Shown: positions 43,868 to 50,155 of the stretch, piece after piece
How positions within the stretch are numbered: the stretch's first letter is position 1
Layout: the number at the start of each line of letters is the position of its first letter
Virus record (IMG/VR): IMGVR_UViG_3300028025_001335
Span: 1-50,155 of that record
Strand: one strand, 5' to 3'
DNA length: 50,155 bases
Source of the DNA: a virus
Program-made: the position numbers and the translations under genes
The notes under the pieces: generated by a model
The model's database searches: none
What the model was told of the DNA's origin: nothing
Seen by the model: only the letters and a program-made list of their open reading frames with translations

Positions 43868-44283
43868 TTTGAAGGCTTAATAAATTTTACTGCTCCAATG
43901 TTTCCATTGTACCAAACTCTTTCTCCATCTTCTGTAAGATCTCTCGAAAGTACTTCTGATGCCCATTGCTCTTGGACCTCCCGATAAGTGAGCATTCCTC
44001 TACCGAAGACCCAGTCGAAGACAACAAAAGTAAATGATGATATTCCGTAGTAGTTAATATCGTCCAACAATTCTCTGCACGAGGATTGATAATACTTCCA
44101 ATCACTTTCTTTACGAGTGACAGTTCGTCTGGTTGATCCGGGTTTAAGCTTTTTTGACTCACTGATTAATTGCTTTCTTCCAATGTATCGTCTTCCTGTT
44201 TGGAGGTTTTCAATGTAGTAGATGAATCCAAAGGCTCCGTCAGGCTTGTCGCTGAGGGTGTTCCAATGTCCGTAGTCAACCAT
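43864..44283 (-). CDS. GIY-YIG endonuclease, homing type
   Basis: 139 residues. GFIYYIENLQTGRRYIGRK at about 19-37 carries the GIY (here IYY) and YIG elements, followed by a region with KESDWKYYQSSCRELLDDIN that is common in phage homing-type GIY-YIG proteins. Catalytic Arg and Glu cannot be fixed with certainty. The first 118 bases overlap the end of the exonuclease in another frame. AAGGATAG lies about seven bases before ATG 44283, supporting this start. Its presence between exonuclease and helicase genes suggests a mobile insertion. Confidence 0.8.
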   Translation of the reverse strand: MVDYGHWNTLSDKPDGAFGFIYYIENLQTGRRYIGRKQLISESKKLKPGSTRRTVTRKESDWKYYQSSCRELLDDINYYGISSFTFVVFDWVFGRGMLTYREVQEQWASEVLSRDLTEDGERVWYNGNIGAVKFIKPSK

Positions 44284-45023
44284 GTCAATCTATCCTTAAG
44301 TTCTTCCATTGATAAGGGTCTGAGGTCTTCATCAAACTCTCTGATATAAATGCAGTTAGCACACTTTACGAAATTATTATACCATGTTTCAGGTTGTTTG
44401 CTTTTCCAGATCTCAATAACCTTATCCCACAAATGAATATTAGGTGTATCCTTAATTAGCTTCTCAGCTGTCTTAAGACCTACACCACGTAATCCTTGGA
44501 TGTTATCTGTAGCATCACCTGTAAGCAACTGTGACATTAAGAATCGATATGATTGCATGTCATCTAAATGGTATATCTCATTAGTCCTAAAGTTGTGATG
44601 CCATCCTGAGATAGTATTTAAATCTTTGTCAATATGAGATACGATAAAAGTTTTACCTTCATCAAGAGCTTTACGAGCTGTAATACTACACAGATCATCT
44701 GCCTCACCATTGTCACCAGCTACACAGAAGTCTTTAGCGTATTCATATAACATATCAATACGATCTTTTACTTCAGGTTCAATAGTATCTTTACGATTTC
44801 CTTTATAAGCAATATCTACTTGGTACCTAAAGTTGTTAGTGCCTTTAATAAACACTACACCATTAGGTGCTCCAGTTAATTCCATAATATCAGCAAGTTT
44901 TTTATCTAAGTTTTTCTTACATAAAGCGGGTGATGCCTCAACAAAAGCAATCTGATACATGATACTGTCTGCATCAATGATTGCTAAGTCAAACTGCATA
45001 TCATTATCAGTGTACTTCTGCAT
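44166..45023 (-). CDS. 5'-3' exonuclease (FEN/T7 gp6-type)
   Basis: 285 residues from ATG 45023, chosen because GGAAAG lies just upstream inside the polymerase gene; an alternative ATG at 44999 has no such site. Metal-binding aspartates appear in IIDADS, GEADDLC and SHIDKDL, and GDATDNIQGLRGVGLKTAEK is the helix-three-turn-helix that holds DNA. It would remove primers and degrade host DNA. The final 39 or so residues, Ser/Thr/Glu-rich and without fold signs, are encoded inside the next gene's start region. In T7 the gp6 exonuclease also belongs to the replication set. Confidence 0.9.
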   Translation of the reverse strand: MQKYTDNDMQFDLAIIDADSIMYQIAFVEASPALCKKNLDKKLADIMELTGAPNGVVFIKGTNNFRYQVDIAYKGNRKDTIEPEVKDRIDMLYEYAKDFCVAGDNGEADDLCSITARKALDEGKTFIVSHIDKDLNTISGWHHNFRTNEIYHLDDMQSYRFLMSQLLTGDATDNIQGLRGVGLKTAEKLIKDTPNIHLWDKVIEIWKSKQPETWYNNFVKCANCIYIREFDEDLRPLSMEELKDRLTWLTTDIGTPSATSLTEPLDSSTTLKTSKQEDDTLEESN

Positions 45024-46851
45024 ATGTCTTTCCAATGTGAGCGTCACCACCCATACAATTAATACCAAACCATTTAGGTGCTTCAATGAACGCTTCAATG
45101 GCTAACTCTTTTACTTCTTCTGCATATTCATCTTTAACTACAACAGCTAATTCATCATGATAATGAATGCTAAAGTAATAATGTATACCTCGTTCTTGTA
45201 GCTTTTGTTTGAGGTAAACGATAGCTGCTTTACAAGTGATACCTTCAGCTGTTTGTAATAGGTAATTTAATACTTGATGCTTAGAAGATACAAAGATAAT
45301 ACGACCATCAATACCACGAATGAATGCTTTGTCTTTACCAAACTGACTGGAAGTTCTTTCAAACATTCCTTCAAGCTTTTCTTTAAGTTCTTTTAATCCG
45401 GGAATTGAACTTTGAAACTTATCTATTGATTCTTGTCCTCGTTTAGCATCTGTTTTTCCTGTGAGGATGAGTCCCAATTTTCCTGCTCCACCTCCAAACA
45501 AAAAAGCATATAGCCAAGGCTTAGCGAGCTTACGACTAACACTAAGAGCGTTAGCATTCCGAGTATGAACATCTCCATTGATTACCTCATTAGTAAAATC
45601 ATCGTTACCAATGTAATGACATAGACCACGCATCTGGTTACCCGCTGAGTCGGCTCCCACAATAGTAGTTCCATCTTCGCAAGTAAGTAATCCCCGCATT
45701 TCTCTGCCATAAACTGAATCAACGCTAGGGAGATTAGCAACAAGCTCATGACGACAACGAAAGGTAGGAGTCCCAATAGTCCACATACGCCCATGAAGAC
45801 GTTGGTCTTTTGATTGTTTAACAGCATCAATCCATCCTTCTAAAATACCTTTACGGCTTCTGATAGTGTAATACTCAGACACTAGCATAGCATCTGGTCC
45901 AAGCTTTTCTAATGAAGATTCAGTAATCTTAGGTGACTTATTAACAAACTTACCATTAATCTTTTCAACATTCCATTCATCTGGAACCCATCCAAGACTA
46001 TACAACCAGTCTTTAACAACCTCAATGCTACCTACTTTACCTTGTTCAAAGCTAATACGAGTATATGCACCAGCAATAGGTCTATCTTCACGACCTCTTT
46101 CTAATTCATACCCAAAGTGTTTAGCAGTGTTAACAGTATAGCAACCATCTTTACGCCATGCAGGTTCTTTAGGTTCTTTATCTAACTTAATGCAACGCAT
46201 ACCAATTTTAGGCTCAAGTACTGATTCAATAGCATCAAGCTTATTATTAATATTTGTTAATAGTGTTTGAGCTTCTGCCATATTGAACATCCAACCTTTG
46301 TGTTGAATCTCTGCTTCAATCTTAGCAAACTCCATTTCAACCTCGATACCTTTCTTGTATAGAGCGTTAGTTTTAATCAGTTTTAAAGCTTCTTCTGCAA
46401 GTACCTTATAAACTTTAACATTAAGTTCTACATCTCGGATACAATAAGTCAGCATATCTTTACTGTAATTATTGAATTCATTGAATTCTAATTTAGCAAA
46501 TCCTAATTTAGAACCCCAACCCTCTAAGCCATGTTTATGTTCACGCTTATATTGATTGAGCATAGATAATATCCATGTGTCAACAATTGTTTGAGTACTT
46601 TTAGGCTCCCATCCAGTTAATCGCTTGAGTACTACATTATCATAACCAATAATGTTATGACCTATAAGTACATCTGCTTTATGAAGTTCATCAAGACCTT
46701 TATTTAAAGATTCTAATTCATCATCATAATCTGAATAACATTTACGTTCGTATGTATCAGTATTGATAATAACTAGCAGCCAGATTTTGCTTACTGTATC
46801 GAGTAAACCATCTGTTTCAATGTCATACACATATCTTATTTTTGCAGTCAT
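45007..46851 (-). CDS. DNA polymerase, family A (T7-type)
   Basis: 614 residues. Proofreading exonuclease: YDIETDG (D10, E12), GHNIIGYD (D71), YCIRDVELN (Y136, D140). Polymerase motif A is GADSAGNQMR (D401), motif B is KLAKPWLYAFLFGGG (K444, Y448, F452), motif C is YHDELAV (D566). Shorter than T7 gp5 (704). At the position of E. coli Pol I Phe762 it has Tyr448, the state also seen in T7; the neighbouring position of T7 Tyr530 is Phe452. The start overlaps the metallopeptidase stop by four bases (ATGA). The exact T7 thioredoxin-binding insertion is not obvious. Confidence 0.95.
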   Translation of the reverse strand: MTAKIRYVYDIETDGLLDTVSKIWLLVIINTDTYERKCYSDYDDELESLNKGLDELHKADVLIGHNIIGYDNVVLKRLTGWEPKSTQTIVDTWILSMLNQYKREHKHGLEGWGSKLGFAKLEFNEFNNYSKDMLTYCIRDVELNVKVYKVLAEEALKLIKTNALYKKGIEVEMEFAKIEAEIQHKGWMFNMAEAQTLLTNINNKLDAIESVLEPKIGMRCIKLDKEPKEPAWRKDGCYTVNTAKHFGYELERGREDRPIAGAYTRISFEQGKVGSIEVVKDWLYSLGWVPDEWNVEKINGKFVNKSPKITESSLEKLGPDAMLVSEYYTIRSRKGILEGWIDAVKQSKDQRLHGRMWTIGTPTFRCRHELVANLPSVDSVYGREMRGLLTCEDGTTIVGADSAGNQMRGLCHYIGNDDFTNEVINGDVHTRNANALSVSRKLAKPWLYAFLFGGGAGKLGLILTGKTDAKRGQESIDKFQSSIPGLKELKEKLEGMFERTSSQFGKDKAFIRGIDGRIIFVSSKHQVLNYLLQTAEGITCKAAIVYLKQKLQERGIHYYFSIHYHDELAVVVKDEYAEEVKELAIEAFIEAPKWFGINCMGGDAHIGKTYAEVH

Positions 46852-47327
46852 GGTATATCAGTTCCATAGTAAGCTGTATAGGGTGCTTCCAATACTCTAG
46901 CTTCAATTTCCTCAGGATCAAAGAAATATTCTTCTCGAATGTCTTCAGACATAGTCATTTTAGGTATTTTAAAACCTGTTCTTCCAGTTAAATGTTGGCA
47001 TACATGAACTATCTCATGACAGATTATAGCTATAAATAACGACATAGCATATTCAGTGTATTCACATTCATTTAAGAATGGGTCTCTAACTTGTACTAAG
47101 ATTCTACCATCTTCATCATTGAACATAGTAAGACCCATATCACCATTACCATCTAAAGGGTATTCAACAGCACATATCTGTATCTTTATAGGGTGCATAA
47201 TAATAGGGGCATTAAACCTTATTACATAGTCTTCAAGACAACTCCAAAATAATTTAGCTATAGCGTTTTCAGAATTAGGTAGACAAGCTATTTCTAATTC
47301 TATACCGGGGAATAGTTTATTTTTCAA
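46848..47327 (-). CDS. Zincin-like metallopeptidase
   Basis: 159 residues. ICHEIVHVCQHL carries HExxH, and EEYFFDPEEIEAR provides a downstream acidic residue, a pattern I have seen in small phage metallopeptidases. There is no signal peptide, so the target is in the cytoplasm and unknown. The frame begins with TTG at 47327; the first ATG is 43 codons in and would remove a well-formed N-terminal region, so TTG is preferred. It sits immediately ahead of the DNA polymerase gene with an ATGA overlap. Confidence 0.7.
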   Translation of the reverse strand: MKNKLFPGIELEIACLPNSENAIAKLFWSCLEDYVIRFNAPIIMHPIKIQICAVEYPLDGNGDMGLTMFNDEDGRILVQVRDPFLNECEYTEYAMSLFIAIICHEIVHVCQHLTGRTGFKIPKMTMSEDIREEYFFDPEEIEARVLEAPYTAYYGTDIP

Positions 47328-47502
47328 TGGGAGTTACCTTAACATTAGGTGAACCATATTCTTGTAACTCATGTGCCATACCTAAAATAAGTTCATTAGC
47401 TAAATCTATTTGATCATATGCTTCTTGGAGATCATTTGTTAATTTCCAATTGTATACGCCTAAAAGAACAAGAGCACCAGACAGTAAATATAATTCTACC
47501 AT
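47317..47502 (-). CDS. Small membrane-anchored protein (61 aa)
   Basis: 61 residues with an N-terminal hydrophobic segment (ELYLLSGALVLLGVYNW) and a helical cytoplasmic or periplasmic part. Overlaps: seven bases with the deaminase before it and 11 bases with the metallopeptidase after it. Topology resembles small phage inner-membrane proteins of unknown role. Confidence 0.55.
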   Translation of the reverse strand: MVELYLLSGALVLLGVYNWKLTNDLQEAYDQIDLANELILGMAHELQEYGSPNVKVTPIEK

Positions 47503-47963
47503 AATAGCCCTGTCCTAGCTAACCATTCTTGATTAGCTAGTTTGGTTGTTGAGTATTCTTCATTGACCATAACATCATTGTCCTTAAGAAATTGTATTCC
47601 ATCTGTACACTTGTATGTGTCAATATACACTAGTCTTTTAATACCTACCTGATAGATAAGCTTTGCGCAATCAATACAAGGGCTAAGGGTACTATAGAGA
47701 GTAGCCCCATTACTAGATAAGGTTGATCTAGAAACTTTAGCAATAGCCTGAGTTTCAGCGTGTAGAACCATTGATTTAGTTTGTCCATCAGGATTTTGGG
47801 TTTCATTGTTCCATCCTCGTGGTGTTCCATTATAAGAAAAAGAAATGATGTTATCATCTTTTACAATGACAGCACCTACTTTACGATCTTCAGCATAGCT
47901 TTGTTGAGCTACTAACTTGGCTATGTTCAGATAAAACTGATCCCAATCTTTCTGCGTTTTCAT
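47496..47963 (-). CDS. dCMP/CMP deaminase
   Basis: 155 residues. The zinc-dependent deaminase motifs are HAE (H68, E70) and PCIDC (C96, C99). The context YNGTPRGW and the size are those of phage dCMP deaminases, which turn dCMP into dUMP for thymidylate synthesis. No thymidylate synthase is visible in the window, so dUMP would be passed to a host enzyme or to a gene outside it. The start at 47963 lies inside the end of the preceding frame. Confidence 0.9.
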   Translation of the reverse strand: MKTQKDWDQFYLNIAKLVAQQSYAEDRKVGAVIVKDDNIISFSYNGTPRGWNNETQNPDGQTKSMVLHAETQAIAKVSRSTLSSNGATLYSTLSPCIDCAKLIYQVGIKRLVYIDTYKCTDGIQFLKDNDVMVNEEYSTTKLANQEWLARTGLLW

Positions 47964-48087
47964 ATTGGTTTGCTAACTCCTGTATCTTTAAAGCTATTTC
48001 ACTAAGTAGCCACATATCTGTAGCGTTTTTAGGTGGTCTCAATAATAGTAATAAGCTTACTATATTACCATGGTCTTCAATTAGCAT
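47890..48087 (-). CDS. Hypothetical protein (65 aa)
   Basis: 65 residues from ATG 48087 (GGGAT about nine bases upstream), beginning MLIEDHGNIVSLLLLL and continuing as a helix-rich protein. It overlaps the MazG-like stop by 11 bases and the deaminase by 74. The large overlap lowers confidence; the leucine run could be a shadow of coding constraints. No family recognised. An ATG two codons earlier is also possible. Confidence 0.45.
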   Translation of the reverse strand: MLIEDHGNIVSLLLLLRPPKNATDMWLLSEIALKIQELANQYENAERLGSVLSEHSQVSSSTKLC

Positions 48088-48346
48088 GTGCATTATCCCA
48101 TAAGTCATAATTAGCTTTTTTATTTTCATAAGCTAATGTTACGTTCTTACGATTTAATTTCCAATCATCAGCTAATAACTGCATCATAGCAATAAGTTGA
48201 CCCATTTCTTCTTCAAGATGAGCAGCATTTGTTATGTTTGTTACTGGTGATTCATGATCAATACCAAACCTTAATACCTTAGAAATAGCTTGAATTACTT
48301 CAGCACATTCTTCTTGGGTAATACGTGCTATAAGATTATTATTCAT
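48077..48346 (-). CDS. MazG-like nucleoside triphosphate pyrophosphohydrolase
   Basis: 89 residues. ITQEECAEVIQAISKVLRFG and LEEEMGQLIAMMQLL are the two acidic-helix motifs of the MazG/all-alpha NTP pyrophosphohydrolase group. The second helix has Gln where an Asp is usual (EEEMGQ), so the metal site may be altered. Such enzymes clear unwanted nucleotides or (p)ppGpp during infection; which substrate is used here is unknown. It overlaps the preceding small gene by eight bases. Confidence 0.7.
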   Translation of the reverse strand: MNNNLIARITQEECAEVIQAISKVLRFGIDHESPVTNITNAAHLEEEMGQLIAMMQLLADDWKLNRKNVTLAYENKKANYDLWDNAHAN

Positions 48347-48488
48347 CGATATAATCTACTTCTACTACGCTGTATGTTTCTTGACTATTAAGTCCTGGCT
48401 CTAACATTTCACTTACAGCCATTAACACTGTGTCTTTATCTAATTCACTTTCAAATTCAATTACGACTGTTACCATTGTCTTTTTCAT
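48339..48488 (-). CDS. Hypothetical protein (49 aa)
   Basis: 49 residues beginning MKKTMVTVVIEFESELDKDT, with a short beta-alpha-beta pattern typical of tiny phage proteins. It is the first gene after the promoter motif at 48493-48513, and GGAG lies before ATG 48488. Its stop overlaps the MazG-like start by eight bases. No recognised family. Confidence 0.6.
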   Translation of the reverse strand: MKKTMVTVVIEFESELDKDTVLMAVSEMLEPGLNSQETYSVVEVDYIDE

Positions 48489-48492
48489 GCTC

Positions 48493-48513
48493 ACTCCTAT
48501 TAGGGGACAACTG
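48493..48513 (-). promoter_or_regulatory. Phage-type promoter motif before the nucleotide and replication genes
   Basis: On the minus strand AGTTGTCCCCTAATAGGAGT. It shares AG.TG.CCCCTAATAGGA with the copy at 37697-37720. It lies between the stop of the 85-residue gene and the 49-residue gene, in position to drive the whole set down to the T7-type polymerase. Confidence 0.75.
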
Positions 48514-48517
48514 CGGT

Positions 48518-48775
48518 TTAAGGTTGAAATTCTTCAGCATCAATGTAGCTACGGCTACTTAACTCTCTAATAACTTCACCGGGTAATTCATATACACCAT
48601 CATAGTCATTTAAGAACATACATTCATCAAACCATAAACCACCAGCACAATCTTCTCCTAGTAATTTGTGTTCAAAGAATCCATATTTAGCATCTAAATC
48701 AATATGAATTTCAAAGTTGCGTGTATCAATTACTTGATTATAGTTATATGTTTTGCACCATTCTTGTGTAGACAT
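48518..48775 (-). CDS. Hypothetical protein (85 aa)
   Basis: 85 residues, acidic, beta-rich, with a cluster GGLWFDECMFLNDYDGVYEL. No domain recognised. It is followed by the promoter motif, so it belongs to the group transcribed before or apart from the replication operon. ATG 48775 is preceded by AAGGAAAGATTAGT, within the close gap behind the GIY-YIG gene. Confidence 0.6.
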   Translation of the reverse strand: MSTQEWCKTYNYNQVIDTRNFEIHIDLDAKYGFFEHKLLGEDCAGGLWFDECMFLNDYDGVYELPGEVIRELSSRSYIDAEEFQP

Positions 48776-48776
48776 A

Positions 48777-49382
48777 CTAATCTTTCCTTAAGTTATTACT
48801 CATGTTGTAATACATATGACACTTAGTTGCTCTTATTTGTAACAATAGCATTGTTTCTAACTCAAGCATTTCTTGATCTGAACCGTATGCAAGAATAGTT
48901 CTTATGAACCTTGATGGACAATCGTTGTATTCTTCAAGCATCTGTTCAGAACTGCAGATATATCCATCATTTGTTGTTCCCTTGTGCTTTCCAATGTACT
49001 TTCTATCTGTGTCTTTATTGATCCAAAGATACACAAATGACTCACCGCTTGAGCTATAAGCGTTAGATTCACTGGACACTTCTCCATTAGACACTCCATT
49101 AATATGGTCTTGCCATATTTCTTTTACATAAGCTACCATAGGTTTTCCTTTAGGTGCTCGCCATAGCACTACAAATGATGCAGAGCCTTCATTAGCACAT
49201 AAGTAATCATAAACCCATTTGTTATGTAAGCCTGAATACTCGATACCTTCAATAGTTACTTTGACCATTGACTTACCTGAGTCAGAAGTATACGCATCTA
49301 CTTCATCAACAGTGCATTCATATATGTCAAAGTATTTGTCAGTACCAGCAACAAATCTTTTAACTGTTTTTAATAAGTTCAT
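48777..49382 (-). CDS. Protein with C-terminal GIY-YIG domain
   Basis: 201 residues. The first 105 or so form a beta-rich domain I do not recognise (MVKVTIEGIEYSGLHNKWVY). After a Ser-rich linker, FVYLWINKDTDRKYIGKHKG at about 116-135 carries the degenerate GIY (VYLW) and YIG elements, followed by DGYICSSEQMLEEY and LELETMLLLQ, with a candidate catalytic Glu. Related stand-alone domains occur in many phages; here the additional N-terminal domain may direct it to a site or partner. It overlaps its upstream gene by 23 bases. Confidence 0.7.
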   Translation of the reverse strand: MNLLKTVKRFVAGTDKYFDIYECTVDEVDAYTSDSGKSMVKVTIEGIEYSGLHNKWVYDYLCANEGSASFVVLWRAPKGKPMVAYVKEIWQDHINGVSNGEVSSESNAYSSSGESFVYLWINKDTDRKYIGKHKGTTNDGYICSSEQMLEEYNDCPSRFIRTILAYGSDQEMLELETMLLLQIRATKCHMYYNMSNNLRKD

Positions 49383-49569
49383 TTAATTTCCATTTGATAG
49401 CTTCATGCCAGATACCTAGTGCATCCATAATGCTTGTATGTTCAAATGAGTAATCAATATCTTCACCTGCTTCATAACGTCTTACAAAATCAGTTAAAAT
49501 ATTTTCAGGTAGATGTCCTACATGGTTAAGGTAAGCCTCTACAAAGGCTTTTTGTTGATCTTCATTCAT
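49360..49569 (-). CDS. Hypothetical protein (69 aa)
   Basis: 69 residues, helical and acidic, beginning MNEDQQKAFVEAYLNHVGHL. The ATG forms an ATGA overlap with the stop of the small membrane protein before it; the end overlaps the GIY-YIG gene by 23 bases. Not recognised. Confidence 0.6.
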   Translation of the reverse strand: MNEDQQKAFVEAYLNHVGHLPENILTDFVRRYEAGEDIDYSFEHTSIMDALGIWHEAIKWKLNELIKNS

Positions 49570-49709
49570 TTTGCTAACATATATAAACCCACGTTACCGA
49601 GGGCATATCCAAAGTAAGTTATTGCCATACCAGTATTACCCCTATATAACTGTTCAAGTGATATATAGAGGTATACTACTCCAATAGTTGCTATTAACCA
49701 ACCTGACAT
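49566..49709 (-). CDS. Small membrane protein with two spans (47 aa)
   Basis: 47 residues starting MSGWLIATIGVVYLYISLEQ and ending in a second hydrophobic stretch (AITYFGYALGNVGLYMLAK), with a short polar turn (YRGNTG) between. It overlaps the preceding gene by 16 bases and the next by four (ATGA). Such tiny membrane proteins are frequent in early regions of phages; the function is unknown. Confidence 0.6.
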   Translation of the reverse strand: MSGWLIATIGVVYLYISLEQLYRGNTGMAITYFGYALGNVGLYMLAK

Positions 49710-49882
49710 TTATCTGCCTCGACTTTGCAGATTGTATTAATAAGTGCCATAAATGCAGTGATTACTGCTGGTTTATCTTTGTTACTACAGTTATTAGAAA
49801 CATTCATTGCATACTCTAATGCTTCATCTACTGTATTAAACGTAATGAATAGATCACTTTTGTGTTTGATTAGTTCCTGCAT
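49694..49882 (-). CDS. Hypothetical protein (62 aa)
   Basis: 62 residues, mostly helical, with three cysteines and a candidate N-terminal strand (DLFITFNTVDEALEYAM). AAGGAAGA is close to ATG 49882. It overlaps the preceding gene by 29 bases. Not recognised. Confidence 0.6.
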   Translation of the reverse strand: MQELIKHKSDLFITFNTVDEALEYAMNVSNNCSNKDKPAVITAFMALINTICKVEADKCQVG

Positions 49883-50024
49883 TTTCTTCCTTAAAATATT
49901 TTAATGAATCTCTAAGAATATTAATAAACGCATATTCGAGTAACATTTTATGTTCTTCGGGTGTGTATTCAAATTCAACAGTTGCGCTACCGTCTTCATG
50001 TTCTTTAATCGTATTTACTTTCAT
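49854..50024 (-). CDS. Hypothetical protein (56 aa)
   Basis: 56 residues from ATG 50024, preceded by GAGGAAAC; the frame can be extended upstream but those codons overlap the next gene and lack a ribosome binding site. It begins MKVNTIKEHEDGSATVEFEY, a beta hairpin followed by a helix, a plan common in small phage proteins of unknown role. Confidence 0.6.
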   Translation of the reverse strand: MKVNTIKEHEDGSATVEFEYTPEEHKMLLEYAFINILRDSLKYFKEENAGTNQTQK

Positions 50025-50155
50025 TTGTTTCCTCATGTGGATGTTCATCGATGTCATAGATAGAGTAAAAGTCATGTACTCTTTTTAAACTTTTTAAAAA
50101 CTTTTTAATTGCTTTGCGATCTTTTTCAACATCAATATGGTATACTCTTTGATGT
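50005..50155 (-). CDS. 3' end of a truncated gene (right edge)
   Basis: An open frame enters from the right edge on the minus strand and stops at 50005-50007, giving about 50 residues (HQRVYHIDVEKDRKAIKKFL and onward), rich in Lys, Asp and His. It overlaps the next start by 20 bases. The start lies beyond the window, so nothing can be said on function. Confidence 0.5.
   Translation of the reverse strand, partial: HQRVYHIDVEKDRKAIKKFLKSLKRVHDFYSIYDIDEHPHEETNESKYD

Noticed and set aside
37697-48513. CCT-AAT-AGG inside the promoter motif as an N4-type hairpin promoter
   Set aside because: Only two of the four copies can form it and the stem is three pairs; it does not hold as a common feature.
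50080-50115. A/T tracts near the right end as terminal repeat or origin
   Set aside because: They are part of an open reading frame (KAIKKFLKSLKR), and the left end of the window has no matching sequence; the termini cannot be identified here.
1-50155. Signs of lysogeny, plasmid maintenance or defence systems
   Set aside because: No integrase, repressor, partition, restriction-modification or toxin-antitoxin gene could be recognised.

Overview
The window is an AT-rich stretch of a lytic tailed-phage genome, most likely a podovirus. It has a short-tail head-to-tail module (portal, scaffold, SU10-like major capsid protein, adaptor, nozzle), a set of very large DNA-ejection proteins with no tape measure or tail tube gene, a T7-type replisome, and no integrase or repressor. 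Both ends cut through genes, so this is part of a larger genome. The host cannot be read from the sequence. The embedded Rz/Rz1 spanin pair implies a Gram-negative host, and the B12-dependent ribonucleotide reductase implies a host with access to cobalamin.

Layout. Positions 1-35645 are rightward and virion-related. 1-651: probable terminase end plus two small genes. 651-3150: small virion-like protein and a collagen-like fibre. 3206-8389: portal, two small genes, scaffold and capsid, closed by a hairpin terminator in the same place as T7 Tphi. 8455-8832: HNH endonuclease, probably a mobile insertion. 8845-11435: head completion, adaptor and fibre-like genes. 11444-17367: an unusual array of small fibre-tip paralogues with a duplicated cassette at its two ends. 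17367-19710: lysis cassette with holin-like proteins, an EF-hand membrane protein, embedded Rz/Rz1 and an M15 endolysin. 19747-35645: PhoH-like ATPase, nozzle, tail protein, GNAT-like protein and five ejection or internal virion proteins, including a transglycosylase and a protein with an SNase-like domain. A strong bidirectional terminator at 35651-35692 separates this arm from the leftward arm. The leftward arm (50155 down to 35697) reads, in transcription order: small early-type genes, a GIY-YIG protein, MazG-like pyrophosphohydrolase, dCMP deaminase, metallopeptidase, DNA polymerase, 5'-3' exonuclease, a second GIY-YIG protein, primase-helicase, T7-type RNA polymerase, class II ribonucleotide reductase, thioredoxin, three tRNAs, an RyR-domain protein, small genes and a Dps-like protein.

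How it works together. Four near-identical copies of a motif with core CCCCTAATA lie in front of operons on both strands and are the best candidates for promoters of the phage's own RNA polymerase. The reductase, thioredoxin, deaminase and pyrophosphohydrolase feed the replisome with nucleotides.

The most striking observation is that the last ejection gene (32076-35645, 1189 aa) carries, in the right order and with T7-like spacing, counterparts of the DxxGR region and motifs A, B and C of single-subunit RNA polymerases. It therefore looks like a second polymerase packaged in the virion, similar in concept to the N4 virion RNA polymerase, inside a genome that also encodes a conventional T7-type polymerase. 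Other points worth attention are the fibre-tip array, a Dps-like protein with a complete ferroxidase site, the SNase-like domain on an ejection protein, and a homing-type gene that overlaps the exonuclease by 118 bases.
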